A stretch of DNA of 64,000 nucleotides from Calamus simplicifolius (taxonomy: Eukaryota; Streptophyta; Magnoliopsida; Arecales; Arecaceae). The translations under genes were made by a program, and so were the position numbers. Location: positions 124,001 through 188,000 of the forward strand of contig UESW01001513.1 of the NCBI GenBank assembly GCA_900491605.1, in the 5' to 3' direction. Every line of letters begins with the position of its first letter. Positions within the stretch are counted from its first letter, which is position 1. Positions 11,247 to 23,472 of this stretch are shown piece by piece. The notes below the pieces were generated by a model that made no database searches, was not told the DNA's origin, and saw only the letters and a list, made by a program, of their open reading frames with translations.

Positions 11247-14200
11247 CTACCTTATCTTCCTCAGGCATGTCACTTTCTCAAAATCTGGAACAACATAATT
11301 CTTCTCAACCTCCCATGCAAGATGAGACATGGAATTGAATGATGATTTCACACCCCTTTTATCTGCCACTTCTCCTGGAAAAGGGATTCGAGCTGCAAAT
11401 ACTCCTTTCTCAGAATAAATATACACATCAAAACCTAGCCTGTCAACCCAGATCATCTTGGTATCTGTTACCTGCAATGTTAAGATACTCAAATATATTA
11501 ATTCAAGCAAGTTTGAGATGCAGATATCGACCGAGCTATGGAGAGATCTATAATTGTCTCATAATGGAATCCTAAAAAGCAAGAACAGTGGTCAGAATAA
11601 GAGAAGACATGCATTGGGATTAGCAACAAAGTATACATGTTTTCAAAAAAAAAAAAAAGTATACATAATCCTAACATCTAACAGAAAAGGGAATTTATAC
11701 ATGGCACCAAATGAAAGATTGGAAGACCTGAATTTTAGAGCATGCTTTATCTATTGAAATTAAAATATTGTTTTCCTCTTCTCACCAAATGATAGAAGTC
11801 ATTGAAGATAAGAAGATAATATAGCTAATCAAGGCTAGGTTCTCAAGTGAGGGTGATTCCCTTTCTTTGTGCCATTTAAACAAGAGAGTTCACACTATTG
11901 CCTGCTGTACTACAAGACAGAAGAGGCCAAAGGGGAGAGAATGATCCCACTAGTTTATTACAGAAGATAACAGAGCCTGTTAGCACATAGTCCATGCAGC
12001 GGTGATCTTTTAGCGATGTAATTCAACAATATTGAAGCGAGCATCATATCTTCATGATAAACCAATAAAAGGAAATGTACAAAATGACATCACATGGATG
12101 GTCACAGGTTCATGTCTTTCGTTGTCATATATGTGTGCTTTTAGTGGTGAAGGCAGTTTTAGGTTTATTCTATTTAAACCGTTCTCTGCAGCTGAGAGGG
12201 AAATGTGTACAAATTTCTCTGAAAATAGAAAGAAGAAAACGGATGTATGCATATCAATCTTGATAAGCAAAGAAGGTTTAGTACTTTACTGAAGTAGACA
12301 GAACAATGCCCCATGGAAGGTCAAGACGCTAAATTTATGTTCTTGCTTTGATCTGTTATGCTAGTCAACCACATAAGCATAGACGATTGATGGGGAGCTG
12401 ATAGAACTTCTTTAAGATACATAACATAATTAATAACTGTTTCACTGACTAATTGAGAAGTCATAAAACCTCTCTAGATCTAGGAATTGATGTTGGTTTA
12501 ATGAGAATGCTTAAGTTGGGACAATAACTGAATTCAGCACATACCACAAAATGGCTGAGTCAAATCTTCGCACTTATGCTAATAGAAACATAGATGTACA
12601 TAAGTATATGTAAAAACTTTCAGCAATCCATAGAGTTGTAAATAGATTCAAACCTGAAATCCTGAATCCACATAAATATTGCATAATCTCTGGATATCTT
12701 CAGCATGTCTAAAATTCATCTCCTCCACAATTTTTTCAGCAAAATTCCGAATAGGGTCTGGGTCTGCATTTATATACTCTGAAGAGGTCACCCAAACACC
12801 ATTCTGGTGGGGGGAAGGAAAAAAAAAAAAAACAGTGTTTGGCAAGTCAAGTTTATCCTTGTTGAAGAAGTAATTATATTAATTATCATGCAGAAAAACA
12901 TTATCTAAAGAAAAAGTAACCGAAAACAATAAATGATTCCAAAGTCAACAGAAGATATGCATCCAACTTGCACGCAAATGATAATCTTTTACATAACATA
13001 ATAAATGATGCAGTCAGACCCTGTGAATGAATTTACATAACAAATAATTATATAGGTAGTAATGTTGTGCTGGGATCTCCGCTATCTACAAATTCTAAGT
13101 AAACAAAACAGTTTTTTTCTAGAATAATTGAACACAACTGTGAAGCATTGTCCATCGCTCTGTAATTGGGATTACTGAGAGAATACAAGGGAGAATCCAG
13201 GGGCAACTCTAGGAATACATTGGCAGCATTTGAAAGATGTAGTGGTTTTAGATTTATGGGCGCGTGATTCTAGTTCAGTAATCTAGTCTTCCAATATTTT
13301 CCCTAATATTCTGGATGTCAGCTTATGAACAAGGAGTAAGAGGCAATTGCCAAAAGACTTTGGATTAGCTAATCCAACTAACAGTCAACAATTAATTATG
13401 GATTAAAAGGTTTAGTACATTAAGAGTTTGAGTTCAGATTCTGAAATCATCGAGGCAAAAACACAAGCAAATTCCAAGGAAAAGGAAGAGACAGAGATAA
13501 GGCGTTGCAATGTCATGAGGAAATAACATGAAGAAATTCATATCACTAGATGCACAAATGTAAGGATACAAATCAAAGAGCTGGAAAGGTAACAACTAGT
13601 AAGAAATTATATATGGTGCAGTCAAGATTTTTGTTGGACCCATGCTTATATTTTCATTTATTAGGGTTTTTTTTTTAAGCTTGCTACAATGATTTGTATT
13701 CCTATGTTAGCACACTCTGCGCACTTTAACTGAAAAGTTGTCCCCCATACTTTGGAAAAACCATAGTGATTGGATAATTGCTAGGATCATCTAAAGAACT
13801 TAATCAGATTAGAAGTGAACAAAATAAGAGTCAGCTTCTCTGATTACAAGTTTAAACTCAACTTTAGGACATCATTAATTGGTTTAGGTCATACTTTGTT
13901 ACACGCAAATGTACATAAACGCAGACAAACAGGTGCTTCTCTGATTACAAGTTTAAACTCACTTTAGGACATCATTAATTGGTTTAGGTCATACATGTAT
14001 ACGCAGACAAACAGGTGCAAACACAAGTACATACATATACACAGAATGAACAAAGGAATTGATTGGTAGGGGGGGAATCTTAAGATGAAAGTGAAGCATT
14101 GAAAGTAAGAGGTATAACCATGGAATAAGGTCCTCATTCCCCTTTACATTACCAAAAACTGAAAAATGGGTAGATAATAGGTTTTATACACTGTGGGGGT

Positions 14201-16900
14201 ATAAGTAGGCCCACGCAGCATAATCCTATTCCACCATTATGGTGGAATAGATTTATACCATGGAAAAGGAGAAGCTCATCCCTTCCAATTATTATTTGGC
14301 CCTATCTACTCTTAACCTAATGAAAAAGTGGGATGTCAAATTCATCTTTATGATAAAATCCAAATCATTGCGAAGACTAATGCACCATATTCTTGCACTT
14401 ATCCCTCTAACCAGAAGCCAAAAAACTCCTATCCTACAGATTATGTCATATCCCCAATAGTACAAATCAACCCTTCATAATTTATTCCACTTACCAAATA
14501 CCACCTTACTCCTCCAAATTTCTAATTCATCTTTATTTTCTTTGTAGAGAGAAGGTTGAGATTTGCTCCAGTGGATTGAGAAGTCTACTATCTTCTCCAT
14601 AAACTAAAGAGCAGAAATACATCTCATATCTAGATCAAAATGGCAGCTCTGAACTGAAAATCAGACCAAATTGTTATCCTCTTTGATCTAAATTTGTTGT
14701 CCTCAGTTTCACTTTGTTTCTATCTTTCATGGAGGCCCAAAACCTAATATTCTCAGTTTCCCTTTATGTTGGCAGCAAAACAGTCCTAATTTGCTCCATA
14801 TTTAAATCTAGACAGGTAGAAAGAGCTTAGAAGTCCAGAACATTGTGATCCATTTATTGAATAAGTAAGAAAATTAAGATTACAAAGAAGATTCTTCAGC
14901 ATGTAAATCCTATACTGAATACTCTAAATGTTCAACTGTATAATGCTTTAATTTTGCAAAGAAAACTTATCTCTAAAATCAGTTATATAGTACATATCAA
15001 TATTGAGCAATATAATGATTATACCGCTGAAGTGGAACATAAGATGGATGAGTAGCAAAACTGAAAGATGTCACATTACAAATTATTATATAAATGATAG
15101 TATATCAAATAGAGAAAAAATTGATGGACAATTGAATTTGATCTTCGACTATGTAAAGGTGAACTACAGACATTCAAGAAGGAATCGCCAAGTTATTGAG
15201 AAACTGAGAAAACCTGATACTGAGTTGATGGAAATTATGAGAAAGAATTTATAGAAGCTTGTTACAACAATCACATGCTGTCATGCCTCTTTAGAAAGAA
15301 CAGATACTGTACGGGCTACTAAATGTGATGAAAATCTAGGCCGAAGCTCGTCAGGTACCATTATCATATAAACTACATAAATATACACATACAAATATAG
15401 AGTCATCTATCCTGGGTAGATTATTTGCCCCGAACCAAGGAATTATCAACAGATGGAAACTCGCAAGACTGTTGGAATCCTAGGGCTGGCCAATTATGAA
15501 GATAAGGAGTGTAAGTAACATGCTTTGTTGTCATCATCATTGTCGTCAGTAACATATACAGCATCTTCAACAAGCTGTTTTAACAAATATCTTAAAGCGT
15601 GCCAACTTGATCACATAAAATGGCTGCTGAATTAATATGGTGAAGCTAAAAATAAATATTAATCCAAAATCCACCACCAAACATGAGACATTTACTTGCA
15701 ACTCCAGTTGTATTAAAGTTAAAAAGGTGGTACGTCATATTAGACTTAAAGAACACTACTGAATAGAACAACCAAAGGAATCAACTCATACCTCCTTGAA
15801 ATCTTCCATGTGGAGCACCCTTTCAATAGAAATTAAGTATACAAGGTCTTCATCCACTTCTTCTCCAAACTTCTTCTCCCATTTTGTACAAAGCTTCTGA
15901 AAAATACAGTCAAGCTTTGAAATTAATTTATTAAGAAGATTTACAGACTAACGCCTACTCAGGCAATTGCAATTTAGAAGTGATATATGAAAAAACAACT
16001 CTCTTTTAAAAGGTAGATGGTGAGAAAATAGGATAGCTACCAATTTGATTGAGTTAATAATGCAGCAGCCAGAATTGGCACTAACAAATGGCAGTAGGCA
16101 TTCAAGAATTGGCTGAATTTTACACGCATTAATCTCCAATTAACCTTCTAACCGGAATCAAACGCTGAGAAAGAAAAACTATAACAGAAACAGCTGATAA
16201 ATTACGTATACAATTGATAAATGTCAAGTATACAACACCGAACAGCTCGTAGTCCAAAAAATGCAAACGTGAGGATAGAAAATGATACCTTCAGAAGCAA
16301 TTCATCGTCAGGTTTGCTCAGTCTTCCAAATAGCGTGCATTGCGGAGTCCTCGACCTGTTCTGCTCCAACTGTAACCACCCAAAAAGCACATACCGCTAC
16401 CATTATTCATCACGTTCTCATTTTCATACCAAATCACCACATCTTATGCCGATCCAGAACGCGTAAAATTCCAAACTTTGGGCCAAAGAAGAGCCCATCA
16501 CCTGTACGTGGAAGCTAGAGCGACCACCGATAACGAACAAGCTATCGGGCTGGTTCAAGCACAGGGCGGGGGCACCCTGGGCATCGACGACGAAACGGGC
16601 GCCGATGCCGAGCGGCCACCCGTCGGGTGTCAGCGTAGAGAGGGTGCCCGTCGAGGAGAGATCCATGATGGTCCTCGAGACCTCGGCCGGCGAGAGGCGG
16701 GTCCCCCGGGACTCTCCCTTGGCGGGGGGCGCCTCGGTGGAAACGGAGACAAGGGAGCATCGCAGTAGGCGGCGAGAGGAGGGGAATCTGAGAGTGGAAT
16801 AGCGATGGGAAGAGGAGAAAGGGGCGTTCTTTGGGAGACAGGGGGTGGGAAGAGGAGAAGGGAGGGTGGGGAAGAGCAGGGCATGGGGAAGGGGAGGCAT
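11247..16900 (-). CDS. GLUTRBP: Glutamyl-tRNA reductase-binding protein, chloroplastic (GluTRBP/PGR7 family)
   Basis: There are five exons on the minus strand: 16502-16900, 16289-16369, 15792-15896, 12654-12803 and 11247-11471. All junctions are GT-AG and phase 0, totalling 960 bp (319 aa plus stop), close to the usual length of about 317 aa. The start chosen is the ATG at 16898-16900, which opens a Ser/Pro-rich, acid-poor N-terminus typical of a chloroplast transit peptide. A longer open frame upstream lacks such character. The mature part begins near LSPAEVSRTIMDLSSTG and contains the family signatures LSTLTPDGWPLGIGARF, LEQNRSRTPQCTLFGRL, KKFGEEVDEDLVYLISIERV, an AEDIQRLCNIY segment, and a C-terminal MIWVDRLGFDVYIYS...VPDFEKV. 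The family has a split-barrel fold related to FMN/heme-binding proteins. In known plants it binds glutamyl-tRNA reductase, protecting part of the enzyme pool in tetrapyrrole/heme synthesis, and is linked to photosynthetic electron flow. No frameshift or missing exon is visible, so the gene looks functional. Confidence 0.93.
11472..12653 (-). other. Fourth intron of the GluTRBP gene
   Basis: Bounded by a GT donor next to 12654 and an AG acceptor next to 11471. It contains an A-run at about 11648-11658 and no other recognised feature. Confidence 0.8.
12804..15791 (-). other. Long third intron of the GluTRBP gene, with a local tandem duplication
   Basis: This intron of about 3 kb holds no convincing gene. 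A segment of about 100 bp at roughly 13833-13935 is repeated at about 13936-14020 (GCTTCTCTGATTACAAG ... GGTTTAGGTCATAC, then GCAGACAAACAGGTG). The remainder is AT-rich unique-looking sequence. Confidence 0.7.
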
Positions 16901-17236
16901 CGTGGAAGGAAGAACAGGGATGGAGAGGGAAAAGAGATTGGGAATCGGCGAGAGGAAGCTCAAAGGGGGAGGTTGGTTGGATTTGAGGTGGGTGGAGGAG
17001 TTGACTCGGGATGGAACTCGGCCTCGGTTTTCTGGCGAGTAGACCCCGATTAAACCTAGTTTAGGTGAGTCGACCCGGGCGGTAGGGAAAAGTTTTGCCG
17101 GCACGCTACATACCTGCGACTGCGAGAGACTGATCATCATCCATCGTAATGATGAGGCCGCACCGGCACCGGAAAAGAAATTAATATATGGTGGTCTCTC
17201 CTTCGCTGGACCTGGACTCCTCCGTCTAGCAGCCAA

Positions 17237-17348
17237 TAGCGCGATCTACTAGATTGAAATAACGGCCGTCGTGGCTTGCAAAGCAGGTCACAAAATCTTG
17301 ATTTAGCCTAAATAATGTTTATTAGTTATTATAATTAATAGTGTTAAA
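17237..17348. other. Short spacer 5' of the GluTRBP gene
   Basis: Upstream flank of the minus-strand gene. The likely promoter lies between 16901 and about 17300, but I see no clear TATA box. Confidence 0.4.
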
Positions 17349-17479
17349 TGGTTGAGTTGGCATAATGATGGGTGGATTTTTTTACGATTAATAGTTATTG
17401 GTATAATGTTTATTAGTAATTATAATTAATAGTATTAATGTTATGGTAAAATCCACCCATCATTATACCAACTCAACCA
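17349..17479. repeat. Inverted repeat / foldback (MITE-like)
   Basis: The arm at 17349-17380 (TGGTTGAGTTGGCATAATGA...) is the reverse complement of 17448-17479 with one mismatch over 32 bp. The loop is about 67 bp. Inside and beside it, TATTAGT-ATTATAATTAATAGT recurs directly at about 17311 and 17411. Outer target duplications were not found, so it may be a MITE remnant or a local duplication-inversion. Confidence 0.75.
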
Positions 17480-17587
17480 ATTAACAGTAACTGGAGCAAT
17501 ATAAAGTGTTAAAAATTAATTTGAGTTGGTATATAATCCAACTATAAAGTGTTAAAAATCTTAATTTTTTTTATAATATAATTTAAT

Positions 17588-17832
17588 TCAATAATTTAAT
17601 GTTAACTGAAGCTTTTAAAGGTCTTTGTTGTATATGTACAAATCATCGTAATCAATTTTCTTTTATTTTATCTTCAATTAAGGCTACTCTTATTATTTCT
17701 TTTATATGTTATTTTAAATCTATCTTTTAAAGTTTTACCATATATTCATTTTAACATGCGCATTTTTGTTACACTTAATTTATTCACATGTTGTTTCAGT
17801 ATTGCTCAACTATTCCATATAGCATAGCTGGC
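17588..17832 (-). mobile_element. RTE-type LINE fragment (decayed reverse-transcriptase C-terminal region)
   Basis: The sequence is clearly similar to 52060-52300, part of a better-preserved LINE. Reverse-strand reading gives RPAMLYG followed by broken coding. Shared phrases include TCTTTTAAAGTTTTACCA and TAATTTATTCACAT. It is heavily mutated and non-functional. Confidence 0.7.
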
Positions 17833-18072
17833 CTAAAAATTATAAAAAATTAAAATAAAAAATATATTTTATCAATCGATAGAAAACTAATTTAGATATA
17901 TTTAAGTATTATTCTTAATTTGATAGATAAATGATAACGTACGAATATAACTTATCTTTTTTGACTTTTTTTTTATCGAAGCAAAAAAATGTGGGTAAAT
18001 TGATTTATAAAAAAGTTAATTGATTTTTTTATAAATTTTTTTCATCAAAGAGTAAAATCATAGTTGCAAATA

Positions 18073-18075
<3 letters not shown>

Positions 18076-18130
<55 letters not shown>
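18076..18130. repeat. (AT)n microsatellite
   Basis: About 27 uninterrupted AT dinucleotides. Confidence 0.97.
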
Positions 18131-18134
<4 letters not shown>

Positions 18135-18852
18135 CTTTATTTTCAGAAGATTGTAAGGCCAATTTTGGGAATATAAATAAATCAAGCTGAAATACTTAAG
18201 AAAAAGAGAAGGGAGGAAGCTGACTTACTTTCACCGTGCTTAACACAACGGCATTGGTGGCTCAAATGGAAGGAGATTGGTGAACTTGGTGCGGTCCTCG
18301 GGCAAGATCCTCCAATCTAGTAACCTAACCATCTGGACCTCCCTTTGACTCTATTAGAGGCCCTGGTGTTCCACTTGGGAACGTACAACTCACTCACAAG
18401 AGCTTGGATGAATTACGTAATAGTGGAGCAAGGGGCCTCTGTGCTTGGTTTCTTGGTAGCTTGCCTTATTTCTATTCTGGGATGCAGGGCCTTAGGCTGT
18501 ATTAGAATTAGTTGTTCGGAGCTGCTGAAGCATTTTTAACCGATTGTTGGATAGCTATATAAAATAGTTATTGATTAATAATTGAATCAGCAGCTAATTC
18601 AATCCGAAAGGTTCATATTGGATAGACCGTTTTTTCTTTTATGTTTGAGGCATTGATAATTCATCTTTAACCAATCTTTCAGCTTTAGTAGCTATGGTCT
18701 TCTTGAGAACTACTCTGTCGACATTCATTACTATAACATAGGAAAAAGACTAATTTGCTCATTCAATGCATTTGAAAAAGAAAAAAAATATTAGCACCAT
18801 CAAGCCAAGCGCACAAATCAACTTTAATTAAGACTAACTTGGTTGGCAACTC
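18131..18852. other. Unassigned intergenic sequence
   Basis: The segment 18200-18540 is less AT-rich and carries a 64-codon open frame, but it shows no recognisable protein family, splice partner or terminal repeats. It could be a fragment of a host gene or transposon. Confidence 0.35.
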
Positions 18853-18855
18853 TAA

Positions 18856-19797
18856 GAGGTTATTTGATATGGAGTAATCTTACAAAGAACATCGATTGTT
18901 TTTAGACGGTGATAAGATTACCTTATTTAGTAATCCTATTTAGATTGTGATATATCATCACCATGAGATTAGAATCATTATCTATTATAATATATAATAT
19001 ATATAATAATATATATATTATACTATTATAATAGCAATTATTATTTAGTACAATATCATAATATATTATAAATATATTATTATTATATAATATATAAAAT
19101 ATATATTATGCAACTAAGTTTTCAAGGTATTATTAGTATTATATGCATAATGTAATATGCAAAAAAGATTTCACATCGAATGAGAAAGAAAAGATTTAAG
19201 AGTTTATAACTCAAGTTGATTTGCTACTGAGTAACTTCAACTTGAGTTTTTAGAGCTACTCGATTTTAATTCACTAACAAGTTAATTGGACAAACAGGTA
19301 GGTTTAAAATGTTATAAAAGGTATTAGAGCTGATCCAAATATGCAAAAGTTAGTGAGCACGAGGAAGGAGCTACCCATAGAATGATAGTAGAGTCCTACT
19401 ATTGCATGGAGCCACCTTTATAGCACCAATGATTCAGCACGAGGTAGATTATGCCTAGCTTGTGATGTACGACAAGGATGTTACAAAAAATTGTAATCCA
19501 AAAAATAGTCCTATATCGGATGGAAAAGAAAAGATTTAAGAGCTTATAACTCAAGTTAACTTGCTACTAATTAACTTTTACTCGAGTTTTTAGAGCCACA
19601 TAATTTTGATGCACTAATAGGTTAATTGAATCAGCAAATGGGCTTGGAACATTTCACATGATAACCTTCCATTCCTATGATATACGAAGCACAATAGTAT
19701 AATTACGATAATTATTAATTATTAAATATTTTATGTCGGTAATCTTTAATTATGGATAATCTTATCACCGGCTATTGATAATTAACTAAATAGTGCC
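18856..19797. mobile_element. Tourist/Harbinger-like MITE (host of a nested TRIM)
   Basis: The left end GAGGTTATTTGAT and the reverse complement of the right end (GGCACTATTTAGT) form a degenerate terminal inverted repeat. The inner phrase GGTGATAAGATTA is also inverted between the ends. TAA occurs on both flanks (18853-18855 and 19798-19800), as expected for a 3-bp Harbinger target duplication. No transposase frame is present. Confidence 0.6.
19135..19662 (+). mobile_element. TRIM-like element (tiny LTR retrotransposon, no coding)
   Basis: Two direct repeats of about 180 bp, at about 19135-19317 and 19479-19662, share AAAGAAAAGATTTAAGAG and TTATAACTCAAGTT, a GAGTTTTTAGAGC block and AGGTTAATTG. 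After the first copy, AGGTATTAGAGCTGATCC (19319-19336) resembles the initiator-Met primer site TGGTATCAGAGC. The internal region is only about 160 bp with no gene. LTR ends are approximate. Confidence 0.65.
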
Positions 19798-19800
19798 TAA

Positions 19801-19988
19801 GAACTTAGGAATAAACTCAAACCTTCCAACAGATTAATGTCTGCCCATCCTTTTTTTGCTCAACGTCAAGTCAAGTTGCAGTTCAATTTTTTTTTTTGGT
19901 TGTGATGCCTTAGGCCATATCAGAGACTCATTATTTTCAAGAAGGAAAAAAAATTGACCTTTCCAAAAAAATGAAGGAGGGTGAAAGG
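19801..19988. other. Spacer between the Tourist-like element and the Copia insertion
   Basis: Contains homopolymer runs and ends in the Copia target duplication AAAGG (19984-19988). It should be contiguous with 45497 onward before insertion. Confidence 0.6.
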
Positions 19989-22041
19989 TGAAGGGAGAAA
20001 CAATCTCCGAGGCATACATGTTTTTAAAAATTGATAACAATTATCAATGCGAAAATTTAAAGATAACATACTAATCTATCTAACATGCATCAAGATCATA
20101 TCTTTGCCTTGTATATAGGATCGATTGATCCAAAATATGCATATAAATAAAACTTATCAAGATCATATCTTGATCTTCAAGGCAAGAAGTCATACTTCTT
20201 ATCTTGAAGCATGTCTTAAGATCTAGGGATCATATCACTTACCTTAAAGGCAATTGGTAAATCCTTTTATGCTCTGCAGCCGTTCAATCGTCCGGCCTCT
20301 AGTATCGTCCACGCGAAGCCCCGAATGATCGGATTCCCGGGAGTGCTAGCTCATGGAAAACGACTTTGCTGATCTTGAATCCTCCCACTTGAATTCTTCT
20401 TCTAGGATCCTCCATACTTCCGTTAGCACCAGAATCACCAGGATTTTCTATTCTAATTCTTTAGAAAATCAATTCACGACATATCGTGTGTTGTTTTTCT
20501 CTTCTGTGTAATCTGGTGAGGGATGTCCTCTATTTATAGTCTCTTTTTAGCCAGCCCATTAAATTCTAACATTTAGAATTCCGCCGCTTGGCGAAAACCA
20601 AAGAGACGCCGAACCATAGCGCTTGGTTAATTCCGACGTTCGGTAAAAAACCAAAGAGTCATCGAACCGTAGCGCTTGGTTAATTCCGACGTTTGGTAAA
20701 AACCAAAGAGTCATCGAACCATAGTGCTTGGTTAATACAAAGAGGCACATTTATTCCATATAAATTCTAACACTTTAGAATTCCTACGGAATTATTTGGA
20801 AAAGATTAATGCAAGACATTAAATTCTATATGTGAATTTAATCTCTCAAACTTATGCGAGAGGTTTGGGTTTAGTTTTTGGTTTAAGCTAATCTGAACTT
20901 ATTGGACTGAACCCACATAGATCATGGTCCTAGCCCAAATCAAATTTGGCTAGTCTTGAATCTATTTAAATCCAAATCAAGTCTAATTTTAAATCAATAT
21001 TTGAAATTGACTAGTCCTTCTAATAGACTTAAACCAAATTGAATCTTATTCAATTGTACTTAACCCAATTGAGATAATTCAATCAATCAAATTGATTAAT
21101 TAAATCATATACGATTCTCAATCGTTGATCAGCAAACAGATCATCCTAGAAAACTTCTGTGTGTGACTCTCTAGGTTCGAACCTAAGCCGGTAGCATAGA
21201 AATAACTTTCTATACTAATCGATGTGCCCATCTAGCAATGGAACCCGACGTTTGGATAGGTCGAAGAGTTGCCGAGCAAACTCCAAGAACCCTAAGAAAC
21301 AGTTACCGTATAATTTATCCTCTTGACCATAAATGCTAAGGATGGCTTAAGAGCCTGTCAACTCTAAATAGCAAATCCATAAAGTGATTTCAATTTTAGT
21401 GATCATGTGACTTTCACATGAAGTGCCTTGGCCAAGGTCTTGCTAAATTGAAACACAAGCATTTCTCCTTTTAATGGGATAGGTCAAATTCCATCTTGAT
21501 CCACAACTGACTACCACAAGTACTTGACTGCACCCAGTAACTTTTCGTAGCTGGATTAGAAATCAGGTGGTCGGCACCTAAGTACAATGAGTTTCTTGTA
21601 AGCCACTGGTTGTGATCTTCAGGTCTGAAGGATACTTATACCTATATCTTCTCGATTAACTCTTGATAGTAGAGTATCCGGAAATGAGTCACGTTCGGTG
21701 AAATGTACTCCTACACTTTTACCTGTATGTCATACCAGTGTCTCTACACTCCTTGGTTAAGAGGACAACCAACAAATATGATATACAACGCCCTATAATT
21801 GATAGTACTATGACCCTGTCATAGTATATCATATGGTCACAAACCTTTTTGAGGACCTTCAAAGATAAATCCTCCTTTATCGTGAAGGAAGATCCTAAGG
21901 GCTTCATTACAATCAGGAGTATTAAGAAGATGTTCTTGTAATGAATAAACTGCCAAATAACTTTTATTAATATATCAATTTATATACAATTTACATTAGC
22001 ACAATCATCAAATGATTGGCTTTAGGATACAATTCCCAACA
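19989..22041 (-). repeat. Copia 3' LTR
   Basis: This 2053-bp copy matches 43487-45496. On minus, TATAAATA is at 20531-20538. Three copies of a repeat of about 55 bp (CGCTTGGTTAATTCCGACGT...ACCAAAGAGTCATCGAACC) lie at about 20585-20735. The other LTR has a shortened version. Confidence 0.95.
20531..20538 (-). promoter_or_regulatory. TATA box of Copia 3' LTR
   Basis: Minus-strand TATAAATAGAGGAC; the equivalent box in the other LTR is 44036-44043. Confidence 0.65.
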
Positions 22042-22052
22042 AACTCCCACTT
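22042..22052 (-). other. Copia polypurine tract
   Basis: Minus strand AAGTGGGAGTT, directly adjoining the 3' LTR. Confidence 0.8.
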
Positions 22053-22090
22053 AGCCTAAAGCCACTCATTACAGTATCTAATACCCATCT

Positions 22091-22974
22091 TCAACTTATA
22101 GTTGTCAAACTCTTGATGCTGAGTGCTTTAGTAAATGGGTCACCTAGGTTTTTCTTTCCATCAATCTTCTGAAGATTTATGTCACCTCGGTCTACAATCT
22201 CTCGAATAAGATGAAACCGGTGCAGTATGTGCTTGGTGCGCTGATGTGCTCGTGGTTCCTTTGATTGAGCTATGGCACCAGTGCTGTCACTGTACAACAG
22301 GACTAGTCCATCTATGGAAGGTGTCACTCCAAGCTCGGAGATGAACTTTCGCAGCCACACAGCTTCTTTCATAACTTTTGATGCAGCGATGTACTCTGCC
22401 TCGCACACCGAATATGCCACTGTATGTTGCTTGAAACTTTTCCAGCAAACAGCTCCACCATTCAGGATAAACACGAAACCTGATACACTTTTGCTATCAT
22501 CATGATCTGATTGAAAACTAGAATCAGTATATCCAACAAGTTTCAAATCAGACTCTCCATAGACTAACCACTGATCCTTAGTATTTCTTAAATACTTAAG
22601 GATTATCTTAACAACTTGCCAGTGTTTTTCTTCTGGATCATATTGGTATCTACTCACTACTCCTAGTGAGTATGCCATATCTGGTCTTGTACATATCATG
22701 GTGTACATAATCGATCCCACTGCCGAAGCATATGGAATTCGACTCATACGTTCTCTTTCATTAGGAGTTGTTAGATAATCCTTCTTAGAAAGATGAATTC
22801 CATGGCCTATCAGAAGATAGCCTTTCTTGGAATTCTCCATGCTAAACCTCTTTAGCACTATGTTAATGCACATAGATTGGGATAAACCAAGCATCCTCTT
22901 AGATCTATCTCTATAGATCTTCATCCCTAGGATGTATGATGCTTCTCCCAGATCTTTCATGTAGAATTATGATG
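22091..22974 (-). pseudogene. Copia pol, C-terminal part (end of reverse transcriptase and RNase H)
   Basis: A 289-codon frame (22960-22091) begins MKDLGEASYILGMKI, the connection region just downstream of the reverse-transcriptase YVDD box. It continues through the conserved Copia block RPDMAYS, then RNase H with YTDSSFQSD, a CEAEYIAAS helix and the YSDSTGAI acidic site, and ends in the HILHRFHLIRE segment. An in-frame TAA lies a few codons upstream (near 22967). The preceding residues are at 38816-40126, on the far side of the Gypsy insertion. Confidence 0.92.
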
Positions 22975-23035
22975 ATAACTGTTGGGGGGTAAAATCGTCC
23001 TTGCATCAATACCCGTGCGAGGAGGCTAAGACCAA

Positions 23036-23472
23036 CCTCTTCCGTAGCTCGCCTCTCCCGGGCTCCCATAGCTCGGCTTTCCCCGAGCTTCCGTAGCTCG
23101 GCCTCCTCGAGCCTCCGTAACTCGCCTTTCCCGAGCTCCCATGGCTCGGTTTCCCCCGAGCTTCCGTAGCTCGGCCTTCCCGAGCTTCCGTAGCTTGCCT
23201 CTCCTGGGCTCCCATAGCTCGGCTCTTTCCGAGCTTCCGTAGCTCGGCCTCCTCGAGCTTCCGTAGCTCGCCTCTCCCGGGCTCCCATAGCTCGGCTTTC
23301 TCCGAGCTTCCGTAGCTCGGCCTCCTCGAGCCTCCGTAGCTCGCCTCTCCCGAGCTCCCATAGCTCGGCCTCCCCGAGCTCCCGCAGCTCGGCTTCCCCG
23401 AGCTTCCGTAGCTCGTCTCTCCCGAGCCCCCATAGCTCGGTCTCTCCCGAGCTCCCATAGCTCGGCCTTCCC
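23036..23472 (+). repeat. AGCTCG-palindrome tandem array in Gypsy 5' LTR
   Basis: About 18 units of roughly 23-24 bp run CCGAGCT-tccgt-AGCTCGG or CCGAGCT-cccat-AGCTCGG with short spacers. Many copies form a 6-7-bp stem; others carry CCGGGCT on the left and pair imperfectly. The same array is at 37802-38222 in the other LTR. Open frames of about 150-190 codons on minus are repeat artefacts. Confidence 0.9.

Noticed and set aside
15003..15254. 83-codon plus-strand frame in the GluTRBP intron
   Set aside because: AT-rich, no recognised family, antisense to a spliced gene; likely chance or a transposon scrap.
16424..17236. Longer N-terminus for the GluTRBP protein starting at 17236
   Set aside because: The added residues lack transit-peptide character and cross promoter-like DNA; the ATG at 16900 gives the family's usual length.
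18345..18539. 64-codon frame between the microsatellite and the Tourist-like element
   Set aside because: No family match that I recognise and no splice or promoter context.
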